From NCBI GenBank assembly GCA_033961575.1, contig CM066731.1, forward strand, positions 61,905,501-61,969,500: a stretch of 64,000 bases of DNA. Reading direction: 5' to 3'. This document shows positions 11,180-24,124 of this stretch, one piece after another; within the stretch, counting starts at the first letter, position 1, and every line of letters starts with the position of its first letter. This stretch comes from Aselliscus stoliczkanus. Its lineage: Eukaryota > Chordata > Mammalia > Chiroptera > Hipposideridae. Below the pieces are notes generated by a model. The model saw nothing but the letters and a program-made list of their open reading frames with translations. It did not search any database and was not told the DNA's origin. Made by a program: the position numbers and the translations under genes.

Positions 11180-11705
11180 ATGGCCTGGAGCAATTTAAGA
11201 GTCTGACTCAGTGTCCACTGGACACCAATTAAGTACTTTGTGTGTGCTGGGTTCTCAGATAGAAAGATGACTTAATAGTTTCTATCCAATCTCTTAGGCC
11301 ACCTGGGAAGACAGGTAAGCAAACTAATACAGGAACATGGTAAGTGTTCTGATAGAGATATGTCCATGGCAAAATGGAAACATAGCAGCCCAGTTGCTTA
11401 ACTCCACCTGGCATGAAATTCGAGCTCAGCCATGAGGTTGGGAAGGGCATTCCTGGGAGAAGGTAAAGGGTAGTGGAGTAGACAAGGGAAGTGATCTTCA
11501 ATTGGAAGGGAGACCATTGGACTGGAGGCTTGGAGTGTGTGTGTGGCGGGGGAGCAGGGGGAGTCCTTGGAGATGAGATGGAAAGGCAGTCAGGTCATGA
11601 AGAGCTCCACGTGCCCTTTTGAGGAGTTTGGGCCACAGTCTGTGGGTAAGACAGGGGCCCTGAATGACCTCAGGCAGAGGTGGTTTAGTGAATTCCTGGG
11701 AGATT
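11180..11705 (-). mobile_element. L2 LINE fragment, antisense
   Basis: Phrases in antisense L2 order are 'gtgtgctgggttctcagatagaaagatgac', 'gccacctgggaagacaggtaagcaaac', 'gggaagggcattcctgggagaaggtaaagg' and 'gtcaggtcatgaagagctccacgtgcc'. It has no open reading frame of note. Confidence 0.65.
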
Positions 11706-12263
11706 TCAAGCCTTCTTTGGGAATCTGCTTTAGCCAGAGGTGGTCCCAGGCCTGGCCTCATTGCTCAGGAATCATAGACCTTTCGTTCTCTCTAAACCAT
11801 GCCTCAGGTGCTTACATTTCTCCTTGGGAATTTTCTCCTAGGAAATTTTCTGCTCTAAGGGTCTCCATGACAGCTCCAGTTCCCTTCTTTATACTAGAGC
11901 AGTGACCCCAATAAAAATGAAAACCTAAGTAAGATAAAATAATACCTTCCCCAGACATTACCAGTGTCTCGTCAGAGGCCAACCAACTCTTATGAAGTGG
12001 GAGGTCAATTCCCTTATTAGTTACCCTTAGGAGAAGTAAAATAGCTCTTGAAGTTTTAGCAATACCAAAGACCCTACAGCTTACCTTATGGCTACAAAAC
12101 TCAAAAAGATCTCTTCATCAGCAGTCCTGGGATAGCCCAGAAAACAGTAAAAAGCATTTTTCTTATGCTAATGGAGTCAGGATGCAGACACCTACCTGTA
12201 ACTCTCAATCTCCTATGTCCAAAGACCTTCATGATATTTAATGATTCCTAATATTAAGACATA

Positions 12264-12264
12264 G

Positions 12265-12312
<48 letters not shown>
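12264..12312. repeat. (GT)n microsatellite
   Basis: About 24 GT units with one GTTT interruption near 12296. It is flanked by unassigned DNA. Confidence 0.96.
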
Positions 12313-12469
12313 ATTAACTGAAAAGGTCTCTTAAGGGAACAATCTGTAATGCACAACCTGAGATCCAAGGAGGGAAGTCTGAGCTCTGTTATTTGGTAAA
12401 CAGCAAGAAAATGTCCCTAAACACTGTGAGAGATCAATAAAACCTTCACTATCAATGGGAAGGAAGGTC

Positions 12470-12705
12470 GCATAGCAGTTGGTGTTGGAGTGGAATCATA
12501 TCACTGAATGTAAGCCCTGTGTCATTTACCCTCTGTGTGATCTTGGAGCAAGTTACTTTTTGAAGCTTTAGCTCATTGATCTGTAAAATAAGGATAATAA
12601 TAGCGCCTACGTCATAAAGCCATGGTGGGGATTAAACGACATAATCCATGTAAAAGGCTTTGCTGGGCACAAATTAAGTGCTCAGCAAATGATCTCTGTT
12701 ATTAT
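12470..12705 (+). repeat. MIR element, near full length
   Basis: MIR landmarks appear in order: 'gttggtgttggagtggaatc', 'taccctctgtgtgatcttggagcaagttactttttgaagctttagctcattgatctgtaaaataaggataataatagcgcctac', 'ggtggggattaaacgacataatccatgtaaaaggctttgctgggcacaaattaagtgctcagcaaatg'. It ends with a 'ttattattac' tail. Confidence 0.92.
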
Positions 12706-13228
12706 TACTGGGGCCAGAAAGATTCCTTGTCTCACTTCAGAAATCAGGGTCAAATCAGTACACTGAAAATAATAACGTGTGTCCATGGTATGTACAAGCA
12801 TCTGAGCTGAGCCCTTGGCCAAACCACACGTTCCCTTTCCCGCAACATGCATGAACTTCTGAGGAAATCTTACTATCCTTATATCTGTCCAAATGGTATT
12901 TTTAAAACATTGAATTGTAATAGAAACTTGGCTACATTTATTTATGATGATTTGTGCCCTGTTGAAGAAAACAGCTCCCAGACTGAGAGCTGTGACCAGG
13001 AGTAGCTTTAGCTGAAGTCCGTAGTATCTCCAGAAAAGTCACCTGAGGTTGCAATTACTACACAGGCGATGGACATAAGCTGCATAATTAAGGGAATGAT
13101 ACATTGCCCAAAAGTTATGATGATAAAAAGGGAAGAGATAATATATAATTAGCCTTTCCAACAGTTATCATCAGTGGTTACCTAAGCCTCCTTTCATGGA
13201 ACTGCCCATTTAAAAAGCATCCAGCTTT

Positions 13229-13345
13229 GGGCTGGCCGAGTGGTGCAGTGGTTGAGCGCTGGCTTGGGAAGCCAGCGGCCCCGGTTCGGTCCCACATATG
13301 AGGGCCAGTGACACTGCCCTCAAAAAAAAAAAATACCATGTTTCT
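13229..13345 (+). mobile_element. Bat tRNA-derived SINE, short type
   Basis: The head 'gggctggccgagtggtgcagtggttgagcgc' carries a pol III A-box-like segment. 'ccggttcggtccc' is a B-box-like segment. The body ends with 'gggccagtgacactgccctc' followed directly by a poly(A) tail. A perfect 17-bp target duplication, aaaaagcatccagcttt, flanks the element at 13212-13228 and 13346-13362. The clean ends mark a fairly young retrotransposition. Apparent ORFs here, including peptides with GPHMWD, are translations of the SINE and not genes. Confidence 0.96.
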
Positions 13346-14234
13346 AAAAAGCATCCAGCTTTTTTTTTTTTGCTTCATGTTCTTAAATATTTAATTGACC
13401 TGCCTGCAGCTGAAGTGACTTTCTCTATTTTTCTCATTGAGCTTTAGAGTTCTGCCTTCACATCAACATTCAAAATTGTGTTTTATTAAATGAATTGATT
13501 TTTGAAGGAGGTGATTTTTCCTCTGGATTCTCTAAATAGAAACTCATATCTGATGAAGATTAATTATGGGGAGGTCAGCCTAATGTTGCTGTATTGTGAG
13601 GATGAGCTTGAGATGAGGATTATGGGTTCTTCAATAGCAGGTCTCAGTGAGTGGGTGATGGGACAGGCCAGGTAGGACAGAGCAGAGACAAAGGCCAGGG
13701 ATACCTAGGACCTGGGCAAGCACAGGCAGAGGGGTGTTAGAAGATTGGCATTGAGGGGGATCTAACCATGGTCAACTCAGGCGTTCCAGGAGGCAGGCTG
13801 AGCAGACCATTTGCTATTATACAGAGAAAGCCCAGGTCCTGACATCTAAGAGGGAAGCATGTTGATTCAATCATTCCAGTCTCCAGGAAGCTCCAGGAAC
13901 AGAAAATGAGGCAGGTAAGTAGGTGGCATCAGGAAGGCTCCCATGGCAGTCCCTAGCCCTGAGGACTACAGAGCAGGACAAAACTTGAGTCTCTGAAGGT
14001 CTCAGACAGAATATAAACACAGTTCCTGATGAGCCAGGAAGCATATTAGTCAGGAAATCAGAGGAGGAACTCAAGGATGGGAGCTAGGGAGAGAAGGCAC
14101 TGGGGTTCAAGGGCAGAGCAGACCAAGTTGCAAAGCTGATGCTCCTGAGCCACTAAGGCGCTGGTGAAGGAGCCTGACCAGGACCAGCATTAGCCCAAAT
14201 CTAGGCCAGGTGGTACCCACAGGTAAGAGTTAAG

Positions 14235-14405
14235 CCAGGGTTTCTCAGCCTTGGCACTGCTGACATTTTGGACCTGATCATTTTTTGTTGTGGGGGCTGT
14301 CCTGTGCACGGCATCCATGGTTTCATAATGTCCAGTCACAACAATCAAAAATGTCTCCAGCCATTACTAAATGTCCACCGGGGGCAAATCTCCCCAAGTT
14401 TGTCT
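14235..14405 (-). mobile_element. MER20 hAT fossil, antisense
   Basis: The landmarks are 'gggtttctcagccttggcactgctgacattttggacc', 'tttgttgtgggggctgtcctgtgcacggca' and 'cacaacaatcaaaaatgtctccagccattactaaatgtccac'. They match the reverse complement of the roughly 219-bp non-autonomous hAT element MER20, minus some central sequence ('aggatgtttagcagcatcc' is shortened to 'ggcatcc'). Confidence 0.88.
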
Positions 14406-15880
14406 GTTTCATTCCCTCTCTCCTAGGGGAACTTCCTTTTTGTTCTCTACCACTAGGTCCTTTCTGCTCATAATTTGGCATTGTTCCAGACTCTTCTGTA
14501 GTGTACTAGTAGGAAATAAATACAGTATTCAGTGTGTGTCCTAAAAACATGATATACTTGCATAATTTATAAGGTTATAATTACAAATACATTGGTCTGT
14601 ATTTAACATAAATATGTGGGTGAGGGATGTCCTGTTCAGAAGCCTTGCTCACCTGTCAACACACAGGTATGTTTAGTGGAGAACTCTATCCTTGCTTAGC
14701 TGGGTCTGTGATGGTGATTTCCGGTCAGTTCTATCTGTGAGATGTCAGCTAAGGCATTCAGAAAAGCCTGCATATTCAGAAATATCCCTCTCGCTAGCTG
14801 GTCATTGATGCTTGAAATGACCAAGGGTCAGGTGGCGATGGTGACAAGTGTATCTCATGCCTCCCATTAGGGGAATTTTACATCACCTGACTTTTAAGTC
14901 AGGTCTCTCAGTTGGCCATCATTAATGATTGGGAAGGGGATCATGCTAAAGTTTTCATCTGCAAGAGTAACACACAAGATAATTAAGTTTTAGCATCTTT
15001 CCTGGACCAAGCACATCCATTTCCTAACATCTGCTAAGTGAATTCTTTGATAGATAAGAGCCAGCCACTCAGCGGCTACCTGGTTGAGCTGAGCATCATG
15101 AATATTCATCAGCCTGTGCTGTACTGCCCAGGCCTGCCAACTATGCCTGTATCTTTGTCTGTGTGGCTGAGTTTTCATTAGGGTGGAAAACAGTATAATC
15201 TAACCCAGTCCTGCCAACTGTAATGAATAGGTTGTCAAAGATCTTCATGAAATCCCAGAGAAAGCCCTGTTGCGGCGATTTGATCCAAATGTTACCATCT
15301 AATTACTCATTCATTTTCTTATTAGCATATATTACATGAGGGTAGCTCCAAAATTCCTCCATAGAAGGTATATAGAGATTGTGCTTAAATTGATTATTTT
15401 GGATGTGACATGCCTTTCAGAGTGCTGGCAGAAATGGGGAAGAAAGACCTAAAACCTGCCTAAGCCGTTCTTGAAAATAGTCAATCTTACTATTAGAGTA
15501 ATATCTGGGATATTAGGAAAAAATCTTTCAACTTATCAAGTATTTGGAGCTCGTCAGTTTCACTTTATTTTCCCGAAGTTTGTAAATCTTTACAATTAAT
15601 TTTGTGCCTATGAACTTTAAGATGTAAACTATGGAACTATATGCTAAGATATATTTTTATGCTCACATATTTAAAGTATAAACCAAATCACTCATTCATT
15701 CCCAAGGTCTGAGCTGTGGTTGATATGAGACATAATGGCCCGTGAGAAATTCAGGAATCCAGAGGGGTAGCTTATAAAGCTTCTGAAATTCTTAAAAAGA
15801 GTATCATGCAAGTCAAGTTGCAAGTTATACTAAATATTAGCAATAATAACAAAATTTTGCCAAGGGCTTATTATTATATG
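14406..15880. other. No gene seen; unassigned DNA
   Basis: No ORF above 62 codons starts here, and I recognise no repeat phrases except possible short fragments. It is treated as unique or too decayed to name. Confidence 0.4.
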
Positions 15881-15884
15881 CTGC

Positions 15885-16075
15885 TACACCAAGGGTTTTT
15901 ACATGCATTTCTCATTAAACCCTTCCTAATCCTCTGAGAGTGTTACTGTTAATACCCTCATTTTACAGATAAGCAGATAAGGACACTGAGGCATGGAAAC
16001 AATCAGTCATGCATTTAGTGGTGGTGACACCAGCACTTTAGCCCAGGCATCTGACTACATAGTCTGCACTCATCA
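15885..16075 (-). repeat. MIR fragment, antisense
   Basis: 'tttacatgcatttctcattaaacccttcctaatcctctgagagtgttactgttaataccctcattttacagataagcagataaggacactgaggcatgg' follows the reverse MIR consensus ('ctcatttaatcctcacaacaacc...cccattttacagatgaggaaactgaggc'). The right part is diverged. Confidence 0.85.
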
Positions 16076-16189
16076 TGCTGATACTCTTCTGTCCATTTTT
16101 CTTGTATACGAACCAAAGGAGACTACTTCTGCAGTTTTACTTCCACTCTTTTTTCACATTCATCTCACCTTCTCTCATTATAATTAGTT

Positions 16190-16432
16190 AAAAAAATTCA
16201 TTAATGTACAGCATCATGACTATAGTTAACAATTCTGTATCGCATATTTGAAAGATGCTAAGAGACTAAATCTTAGAAGTTCTTAAAAGTTCTCATTACA
16301 AGGAAAAAAAATTCTATAACTATGTATGGTGATGGATTTTAACTAGACTTACTGTGAGGATCATCTTGCAATATATACAAATACACCTGAAACTAATATG
16401 TTATATGTCAGTTATATCTCAATTTAAAAATT
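16190..16432 (+). mobile_element. L1M 3' end, sense
   Basis: 'tagttaacaattctgtatcgcatatttgaaagatgctaagagactaaatcttagaagtt...', then 'gtatggtgatggattttaactagacttactg', then 'cctgaaactaatatgttatatgtcagttatatctcaattt'. This is the sense-strand 3' UTR of an old mammalian L1, the opposite orientation to the copies at 8085 and 9705. Confidence 0.9.
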
Positions 16433-19400
16433 ATATTAGCATATAAATGAGAGAATTCTCATGCACTAGTAGAATTTTTTTCTTTCCCTGAGTTATACTT
16501 GGCAGTGTGTTTAGGGCAACCACAAACTACAAATATAATACTGCGAGATATTAACAATAATACTGTCCAGTATGAATTCACTCCAGGGCCTCCTATGTAA
16601 AGACCTGTTGAAATTCTGCATCACTGTGGCTCAGGGAATTCAGTCTCTACTGGGCTCTAGAGGCAGAGAACCACCCAAACCAGGTCTGTGTTGGAAAGAG
16701 AAGGGGAGTAGCCTATTAACAGCTGGCTAAGCAGAAGTATTTAAGCATCTGAGGTCACCACGTGGGACCAGAGAAGTCACAGCTCATCCCTAATGCTGAC
16801 AGCAAGTAAGGAATTGTTGACACAGATCACATCTCACTTCCTGTCCTCAGACAGGCTCCCTCAGACCAAGGTGAATGAGGAGCCTGGAGTACTTCACCTG
16901 CCCTCCTCATCTTCTGCACCCCCTGAGGCAGAGAAGGGACTGAAAGGTCACCTCTCCCCTGCTGGCTCAGGGCTCTCACAGCCTCCCTGCCCTTCCAGGA
17001 ACGGACAGCATCTGAAAACTCAGTCCTCTGGGAGTTGGCCCCCTGCTGACCTCTGGAGGTGGTGGTGGACACCCACAGAGAAGAAGAGAGTGTAGAAAAT
17101 GCCACAGAACACTCAAATTCCACTTTTTAAAAATAGTATGCCGTGGGAGCAAAACTCTGCAGTCAGATCATCGCCCCAGGCTGTCCATTGTTTTGACCCC
17201 TGTTGGAACCTCCCATAAGAACAAGGTTCAAGGAATCCTTTCAGATTAGGAACTGTTTGACCCAAGAGGAACTGTGGCCCTCCCTGGACACAAGCTGTGT
17301 GCGTGTATTTCTAAAAATGTGTTCTTTATTCTCCCGTTAAGTCAATAGATATTTAAAAAACACAGATGCGTGATTCTGTGACTCACAATAAACAATCCAC
17401 TGGCAACACCCCTCAGCCTTGGAGCAAAAACACAAAAACCACTGTGCCTTCCTCCCCCACCCCCACCATTATTAATAAAAGAAGGAATGAAAATTAAGTG
17501 ACTGTTCCAAAGAGCTTTTTAACAAATGACCTACAGGTAGGCCACATTTTAGATAACAGAATGCCATGCTGTGCCCTGCTTTAAAAATCATTTAATTAAT
17601 TCCTGTGTTTTCCCAAACACATTGTTCGTGTCCTTATTTGCATATGTTTGGTTGGTGTGGGTACTGGGATCTCAGGAGGATGTTATCAACTTCACTGGTG
17701 AATATTTTTGGCTCTTTCAATGTAGGACTCCTTGTTCCCAGCATCTTATTTGTGTCTCTGGGATTGCTGCTAATGAGCATCCTTTACAAACCTCTGCATG
17801 GTGGGCGTTGGGGAGCTGGGCCCAAGGGAGTTGAATCTACCATCTACCGTGGCCAAGAAAAGGGTACTGGGGGGATAGTCATGACATACAGTGCTTTCAT
17901 CCAGGTTCTATAGATCAGTTCTAGGTCACAGCCTCGGGTTAAAGCCTGTAGTTGGGGACAGAGGAGCTCCTTTCACACACCAAGCCAGCTGAGGCCAAGC
18001 CACCAGCCAAGCCATCTTGGACCTAACTAAGCTCCATATCCCCAACTGAGACATGAGAAGGAGCCGAATGACTCCTGAGGTTCCTTTCCAAGTTGAATTG
18101 TCTATGACTGTGCGATTTGTTATTCTTTGAGCCAATGCTGCATGTGATGTAAATGGAATAGAAAATGCACCAGAAATGTGGAAATCATCTTAAAGCAAAG
18201 ACCCTGAATTCATTTCATGAAATCTGCATGACACCAGGACGCTTAAAGGATTCTCATATTACATAACTGAAGTAGTGTCTTCTCTCTTCCTCTCTTTGTA
18301 GTACCCTGTTGCACCAGTGAAGGGAGTGCCTAGAGGGGAAGTAGTTAGTGTTATATAAACAGAAAGCTCAACAGACGCTGAAGAATGTTGTGTTTGTTGT
18401 CATTTTAGCTTTGCACATTTGCAATGTGCGATGGAGTCCTTTTGTGAGCCAGTTTCATGCAGCACTTGGTATACCAGAGAATGAGGCTCTTAGGTTTAGG
18501 AGGGACTGGGGAGGGGAATGAAAGTTTCTTGCTCCTCTTGGGAACCAGAAAGGATGGAGATTTGGATGAGAGGATTGAGCTGCAGTGACTCACAGGCTGA
18601 GTTATCCTAGGCAGCCCCCAGGGGCAAGAAGTCAGGGGCCCAGGCTTTCCATGTGTCTCCTTAGGAAAGTCACCATACTGAATATCTCTGGTTCTCACTT
18701 TATAAAACTGGTGCTATAAAAAGTACTGACCCAGTTGATGGTTGCCACCATGTTTTTGGTTTGGTTTTTTTTTGAAGAATTTCCAGAATCCAAGATTTTT
18801 AAAAAGTTATAAATGAATGCAAAATATGATCATATTATTAGAAATAATATGTGTGTGTGCGTGCATACACATGCATGCATGAGGGACCTGCTTTACTTCT
18901 TATACTCAGGTGAGTGGTCAGAGTAGAAAAAGAGAAAGTAGTAATACATGCCATCCTGCCTGATTTTTAAGACAAAAAATTATACATGCAACTCTTTAAA
19001 ACTGTTGACTGCTACACAGTGTTTTTGGAATCTATATATCCATGGATTCATTATTGAGCATGTAATTTGTTACTCCCTGGGAAAAAAACTCCAATAGTGA
19101 ATTTTTCTTTGAAGTCTCCTCCTATACTATTCCAGACATTTGAAATTAAAAAGTTGGCCTTTCCCCCACTGCCTTTTCTTTAGCACAGGTTATTGTCAGA
19201 AGGGCTGCTATTTCCCATGCTTTGTACTTATAAACTGGTTAAACTGAAAATGAATTGTCTGAAATAGCATCTGTAAGAGTTAATAGCTCATGTGGGTGGG
19301 CCATATGATAACTCTACCATCACTTGCTGTGAGATATTTATAATTAATACTCCTTTCTAGCCAACAGTTATACAGCTTCGTTTTCTAATTATGGAAACAA

Positions 19401-20925
19401 AGAGTGAGTTTTCACACAGAGGTATTCTTGTTTGTGCTGCCTTGGAAAATGAAGATTTATGAAGAGGCACTAATTTCCATTGGCCTCTGGTTTCCTACCG
19501 ATTCTTGTGGTTCGGCTGTGTTACCCCACCTCACTCTAAGGAGGGTAAAATCCACATCTCTTTGTTTGGGGAATATTCAATGGTGGCTAGAATCAACATC
19601 TCCTTTCTCTAAAAATCACTCAGATGCAGGAAAGTTCACAATAACAAAGTAATGTATCCTAATACCAACCTGACTTTATAGCCTAATTTCCTATTGGGTC
19701 CCTAGGGAAGCCAAGCTTAGCGTTTAGCTGACACCTTCCCTTTTCAACAGGGCTGCCAGTGCTACCTGCCAAGCGATGGTAAGGAGCCAGGCCCTATCTG
19801 GGCAGCCAGTTGTAAGTAGCTGGATTGCTGAGCAGTGTGGTAATGCTCTCTGCCCACCCAAGTCAGCAAGTGCAGAACTTGCTGGAACGTCTCTAACCCC
19901 CACCCAGCTTAAGACTCAGTCACCGCTTAGCTTGTTGCTTTCAGAGTGGATGTGATCAAGGCTTTGGCATAGGAGACACAGGAAGGGAAAAGGTAGGCTT
20001 CATCCTCAGCCTGCAAAATAATACATAACCCAGCGTTTTCATCACTTTTCTATTCCATGGTCCTGGTAAAATAAATTTCCCTCCATTAATTGCAGGCAGT
20101 GGTCTCTATCTGAGAGAGAACCTTTTCAGCTCCCCCAGGACTGACATAGGAACAAAGGATAAAATGCCAGCCACATGGAGCTTCGCATGCAGGGCAACTT
20201 CCACACTGCTTCTGCGGCTGAAAGGCCAGGCAAGTTGATATCTTTTCTTCAGGCTGAATTAAAACCAATTGCCTTCCTGCCAATAAATAGTCTCCCTGGC
20301 TCACTGCATGCTGCCCGGTGCCTGCGGTCCCCGATGAGGACATGAAAAAGCACGTTTCAAAATACGTTTGACAGGGTCCTCCGATTCTCATCCTGTTCAT
20401 TTACTGTTTTCCAGAATTCTGTCCATAGATTGTATTTCCAAGTCCTCATTTATTGAATTTTATGGCTCTTAGAAAATCTTACTGTCTAGCTGTAGAGTTC
20501 TTTTTGTTTTTAAAGTGACTTGACAACTTCAGAATATAAAATCACAGATAAATGAAGAAAAGATGCCAGATCAGTACATGTAAAATGGAGATGATGGAAT
20601 GATAATAGAGGGTAAGTCAAGCTGAGTGTCCTTCTGAACTCAGCACACAATTGAATAGATGAGAGCTATGGACTGCTGCTTCCCAGTGACCCAATATTTC
20701 AATAGCCCCTACTACTTTTCAGGATTATGCATTTAGTTTGAGAATGTTGTTGAGATTTATCTAGCACCCTTGTTCAGATAAATGCTATGCACAATACTTG
20801 GATGAGAGGATAGACGTATCACTTATTCTGAGTGGTTGCTATGGCTAAAACTGCCGTTTCTCTATAAATCAGCGCCTCTGTGTCTGAAATTCCATTTAAT
20901 CATGTCCAAAGCTTTAAGTGGAGTC
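16433..20925. other. No gene seen; low-repeat region
   Basis: This is the longest span in which I recognise almost no interspersed repeat. ORFs of about 100 codons at 16793-17095, 17605-17913, 18405-18698 and 20086-20400 show no domain, signal peptide or convincing splice context. Two of them overlap on opposite strands (16793-17095 and 16827-17123), which is what a G+C-richer chance region gives. A short GTGTGC/CATGCATGC alternating run lies at 18849-18885. Confidence 0.45.
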
Positions 20926-21030
20926 TAGTGGTTCAAACTCAGAGCTAGGAGTCAAACACTTTGTGTTCCCCATTCAGCCCAGTCACTTTTACTTTATTGT
21001 ATGACTTTTGATCATCTGTATGCTCAGGAG
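20925..21030 (+). repeat. MIR fragment, sense
   Basis: 'gtggttcaaactcagagctaggagtcaaacactttgtgttc...cccagtcacttttactttattgtatgacttttgatcat' loosely follows the MIR 5' half (gagctttggagtcagac ... ctctgccacttactagctgtgtgaccttgg). It is strongly diverged. Confidence 0.5.
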
Positions 21031-22030
21031 GAATTGAAACTCTGAGGCCAATTTGACAAAAAAAAGACCAAAATATCTGCAAGGTCCTGAGTGTCAAATC
21101 ATTTTGTCTTAAATTATAGAATTAATATATCCTTCCCCCTTCAGTTTGCATTATTGGTCATCCATTTCTTCTATAAAATGACTGCAAATACAATTTAGCT
21201 CCTGAAAAATGTTAATTATTTTCAAGTAAAAATAGATCTGTAAATTTAAAGCATTCAAGACCAAAAAGCTTCCCAAACTCAGGACCAGACTTTAAACCTG
21301 TTTCAGTGTTTGAATTAATTGTATACATCTCAAATCACTATGAAGTTCTTTTTTCCGCCCTTAGACTAAATCAAGTTTCTTAAGATTAGCATTGGGTTTA
21401 AATCACAATATGTTGGTATAAGATGGCAAGAGTTTATGAATGTACTTAATCCCCAAGTGTCTGCTTCTCATGGGTTTCTAAGAATTCCAGGGCAATCCAT
21501 TTAATTATTTAGTGTTGATTAAAGATGGTGACAGCACACAAAGAATGCCTTGTTATTTTGTTAAGCCTCTGAGAAGACGCCAAGCGTGAAGTGCTTTGTT
21601 ACCACCCATTGCATTTATGAGATGGCCATTCTTCCAAATTATCCCTCCTCAGTGGCTCTTGCCATCCACTTTTTTCTCGATATCTCCTGGGTAAGATGCC
21701 TTTCACTCAAGTAATTGTCCCAATATTACTGGCTGGGACTGAAGTTCACATTGAAGTTCAACTTCATATTGAAAAATTTCTGTTGACTTTGGGAGAGTGT
21801 TTGAAGAGAGTGTTTAGTGATTACTTTAGGTTTTTCTCCCTCTGGGTCTTTTTATTATTCTGCCGTACATTTGATTTTATAAGTTCTAGTTTAGGAATCC
21901 TTCAAGCAGTTGTTATCATTATAACATAAGCAAGAGAATGCTTTAACTATGGATTCAGAGCTAATGAGTAGTTTTAAGAAACTTCATAGTTTATGTTCTT
22001 CAACATCTCCGATGCTTGAATCTACCCTGT
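21031..22030. other. No gene seen; unassigned DNA
   Basis: There are only chance ORFs. One is 77 codons at 21696-21929 and rich in hydrophobic residues, but it has no supporting context. I recognise no repeat. Confidence 0.4.
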
Positions 22031-22745
22031 AATCCAGATATGTCAGATATCATGTCTTAGAAAACTCTTTCCAACAATAGCTCTAAGAACTTTACAAACA
22101 TCTGATGGGGATCCATTTGCTCTCACTTTACAAAACAGTCAAGCTACCATCATTTCTACCTCTTACAAGGGATCCCAGCTTGTACTTTCCAACCCTTGTC
22201 CATAATTTATTCCCTACACAACAGCTGTTGTGACCTTGTTAGAGCATAAATCAGATCACATCAATACCCTTCTTAAGTGACGTCCGATGAAATCCTACCC
22301 CCTTACCCTGGGCTGCGAGGCCTGCAAGACTGACCTTAGGGTCCCTCTTAAAACTCTTCTCTTACCATTCTCATCTCTTTTCACCTCTTCTCACTGTTTT
22401 CAGACAAACCACTCATCTCTCAGGTCCTTGAATATCAGGGTTTAATTCCTACCTCAAAGCTTTTGTAATTGCTGGTCCCTCTGCTTCAAATTCTCTTTCC
22501 AGGTAACTGAAGGAAACCTCTGAATCTTCATGGTTCATTGTCACGTCCTTAGAGAGCCTCTTGCTGACCCACTATCTAAAGATATCCACCTTTCCCACAT
22601 CCTATGACTCTCCCTTCCATTGACCTTTTTTGTTTTCCTCACAGAGTCTATCAGTATCAGAAGTTATTCATTTGCTTCCACTAGATGTAAGTCCCTGAGA
22701 GCAGAGCCCTGCCTCTTGTTCATTGCTATCAGCCACGCACATTGT
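22030..22745 (+). mobile_element. L2 LINE 3' region, sense
   Basis: The stretch reads as a diverged sense L2 3' region: 'cacaacagctgttgtgaccttgttagagcataaatcagatcacatcaatacccttctt', then 'tgggctgcgaggcctgcaagactgacctt', then 'ttgtaattgctggtccctctgcttcaaattctctttcc', then 'cttagagagcctcttgctgaccc', then 'atgtaagtccctgagagcagagccctgcctcttgttcattgctatcagcc'. It is oriented opposite to the L2 copies at 28 and 32 kb. Confidence 0.85.
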
Positions 22746-22859
22746 AGTTTGGCCAAATGAGAAATTATGATCCAAGATTTTTATAAGACTTGCTTCCAGT
22801 TCCACTATGAGTAAAAACAAACTCCAATTTCTATGAATATGTCATAATATTTCTTATTC

Positions 22860-23115
22860 CTTGACCTTGCTCATATGCTGTCTTTTACCTAGAAGGTGGT
22901 TGGTATTTTGGAAGGGCTCTAGCATCCTTTAAAAGTGGTCCAGATGTCTGCCATTTAGAATGCCTTCCTTCTCTGGCCTCCTCGAGCCAGGTTAGGTACC
23001 CGGTTCTAAGCTCTGTAAATATTATAAGGCTCCCTGTAGTCTCTACCATTGTACTTACCACATTGGGTTATAATTATTGATTTGGTTGCCAGGCTCTTCT
23101 AGGAAACCAGGGGTC
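22860..23115 (+). mobile_element. L2 LINE fragment, sense (possible)
   Basis: 'ccttgctcatatgctgtcttttacctagaagg', 'atttagaatgccttccttctctggcctcc' and 'gctccctgtagtctctaccattgtacttaccacattgggttat' resemble the sense L2 3' part. It may be a second insertion or a duplicated piece of the neighbouring copy. Confidence 0.55.
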
Positions 23116-24120
23116 TACTGCAGGGATGGACTATTTAATTCATTTTAATTTTCCCAGGCCAGAGCATACCACTAACCACATGCACAATTCAAGAAGGAGT
23201 TCAAAACCTTAAACTTCTGACTGTGGTTGACTGTATTGCCAAAATATATTACATGCTCTGCAGATGGAAACCATCAGCATAGTAGTCCACATTGCATTAC
23301 TTATCATTATTTAGTTAGAGCTTCAGAGTTTAAAAACAAACAAACATCATAATCCAATGTCACTCGATTTAAACTATTTTCAACATAAGGGGATTGTGGT
23401 TTGTCCCTTTGATTTTAAAAATAATCCAGTTGTTGCTAGGGATTACTTAAATTCACAGATAACCCCTGAACCTCACAATGGAAATTAATTACACCAAACA
23501 TTTGATCAAAGGTGCTAACCAACAAGGAACTATATTGATATGACTTAAACTTCCTTACATTTCCCTTCAAACAAAAATATGTGGGAGAAAGGGAGGAATC
23601 AAAGTATTTATAAACAGCCCACATGCCAGATAATGAGCTCCTAAATAATTGCAAACTACCTAAATTTGTGTTAGTCATTTCTTGCATTTCCCTAGGACTG
23701 TCAAGTCCATCTTGTGGTCGTGGTGGTTGGGGTGGGGGCGGGGGCGGATGTTGATGAGAGGCACTGAAGACATAATAAAATGTGCTTCGCTCCTTTTTCT
23801 CTATTCTCAGGGGAAAAAATAACGTTAATTCAGTTAACAATTCAGATAAAACCAAAAAGAAAAATGTCTCAGGCTTAACCATGTTCCTTAATTGAAGGAA
23901 GTTTTTGTCCTAAGGGAAGATGATGCCATTTAATCAGGTATTTTTGTGCCATTTTGTTTGATGTGCTCATAGATACCTTCCGTGAATAATAAGTCGTTTG
24001 TTGGTGTGTTTCCAAAATTTCTGGTATATTGTCTTCTCATGGAAAGTCACTTTTCTTCCATAGACCCATTTTCCTTTGCCAATGATTTAAACAGCTTCTG
24101 AAACTTAATGCAGAAGATGT
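23116..24120. other. No gene seen; C-rich antisense run near 23730
   Basis: The 148-codon minus-strand ORF at 23436-23882 includes a run of prolines, but that run comes from the G-rich tract at 23725-23746 (ggttggggtgggggcgggggcgg). It shows no domain. The remainder is unassigned. Confidence 0.45.
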
Positions 24121-24124
24121 GACT

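Noticed and set aside
13178..13378. Peptides with EGSVTGPHMWD repeated in several places
   Set aside because: They are translations of the reverse complement of the SINE phrase gggccagtgacactgccctc. This is not a conserved gene.
23436..23882. 148-codon minus-strand ORF with a polyproline run
   Set aside because: The prolines are the complement of ggggtgggggcgggggcgg. No domain, signal or splice context is visible.
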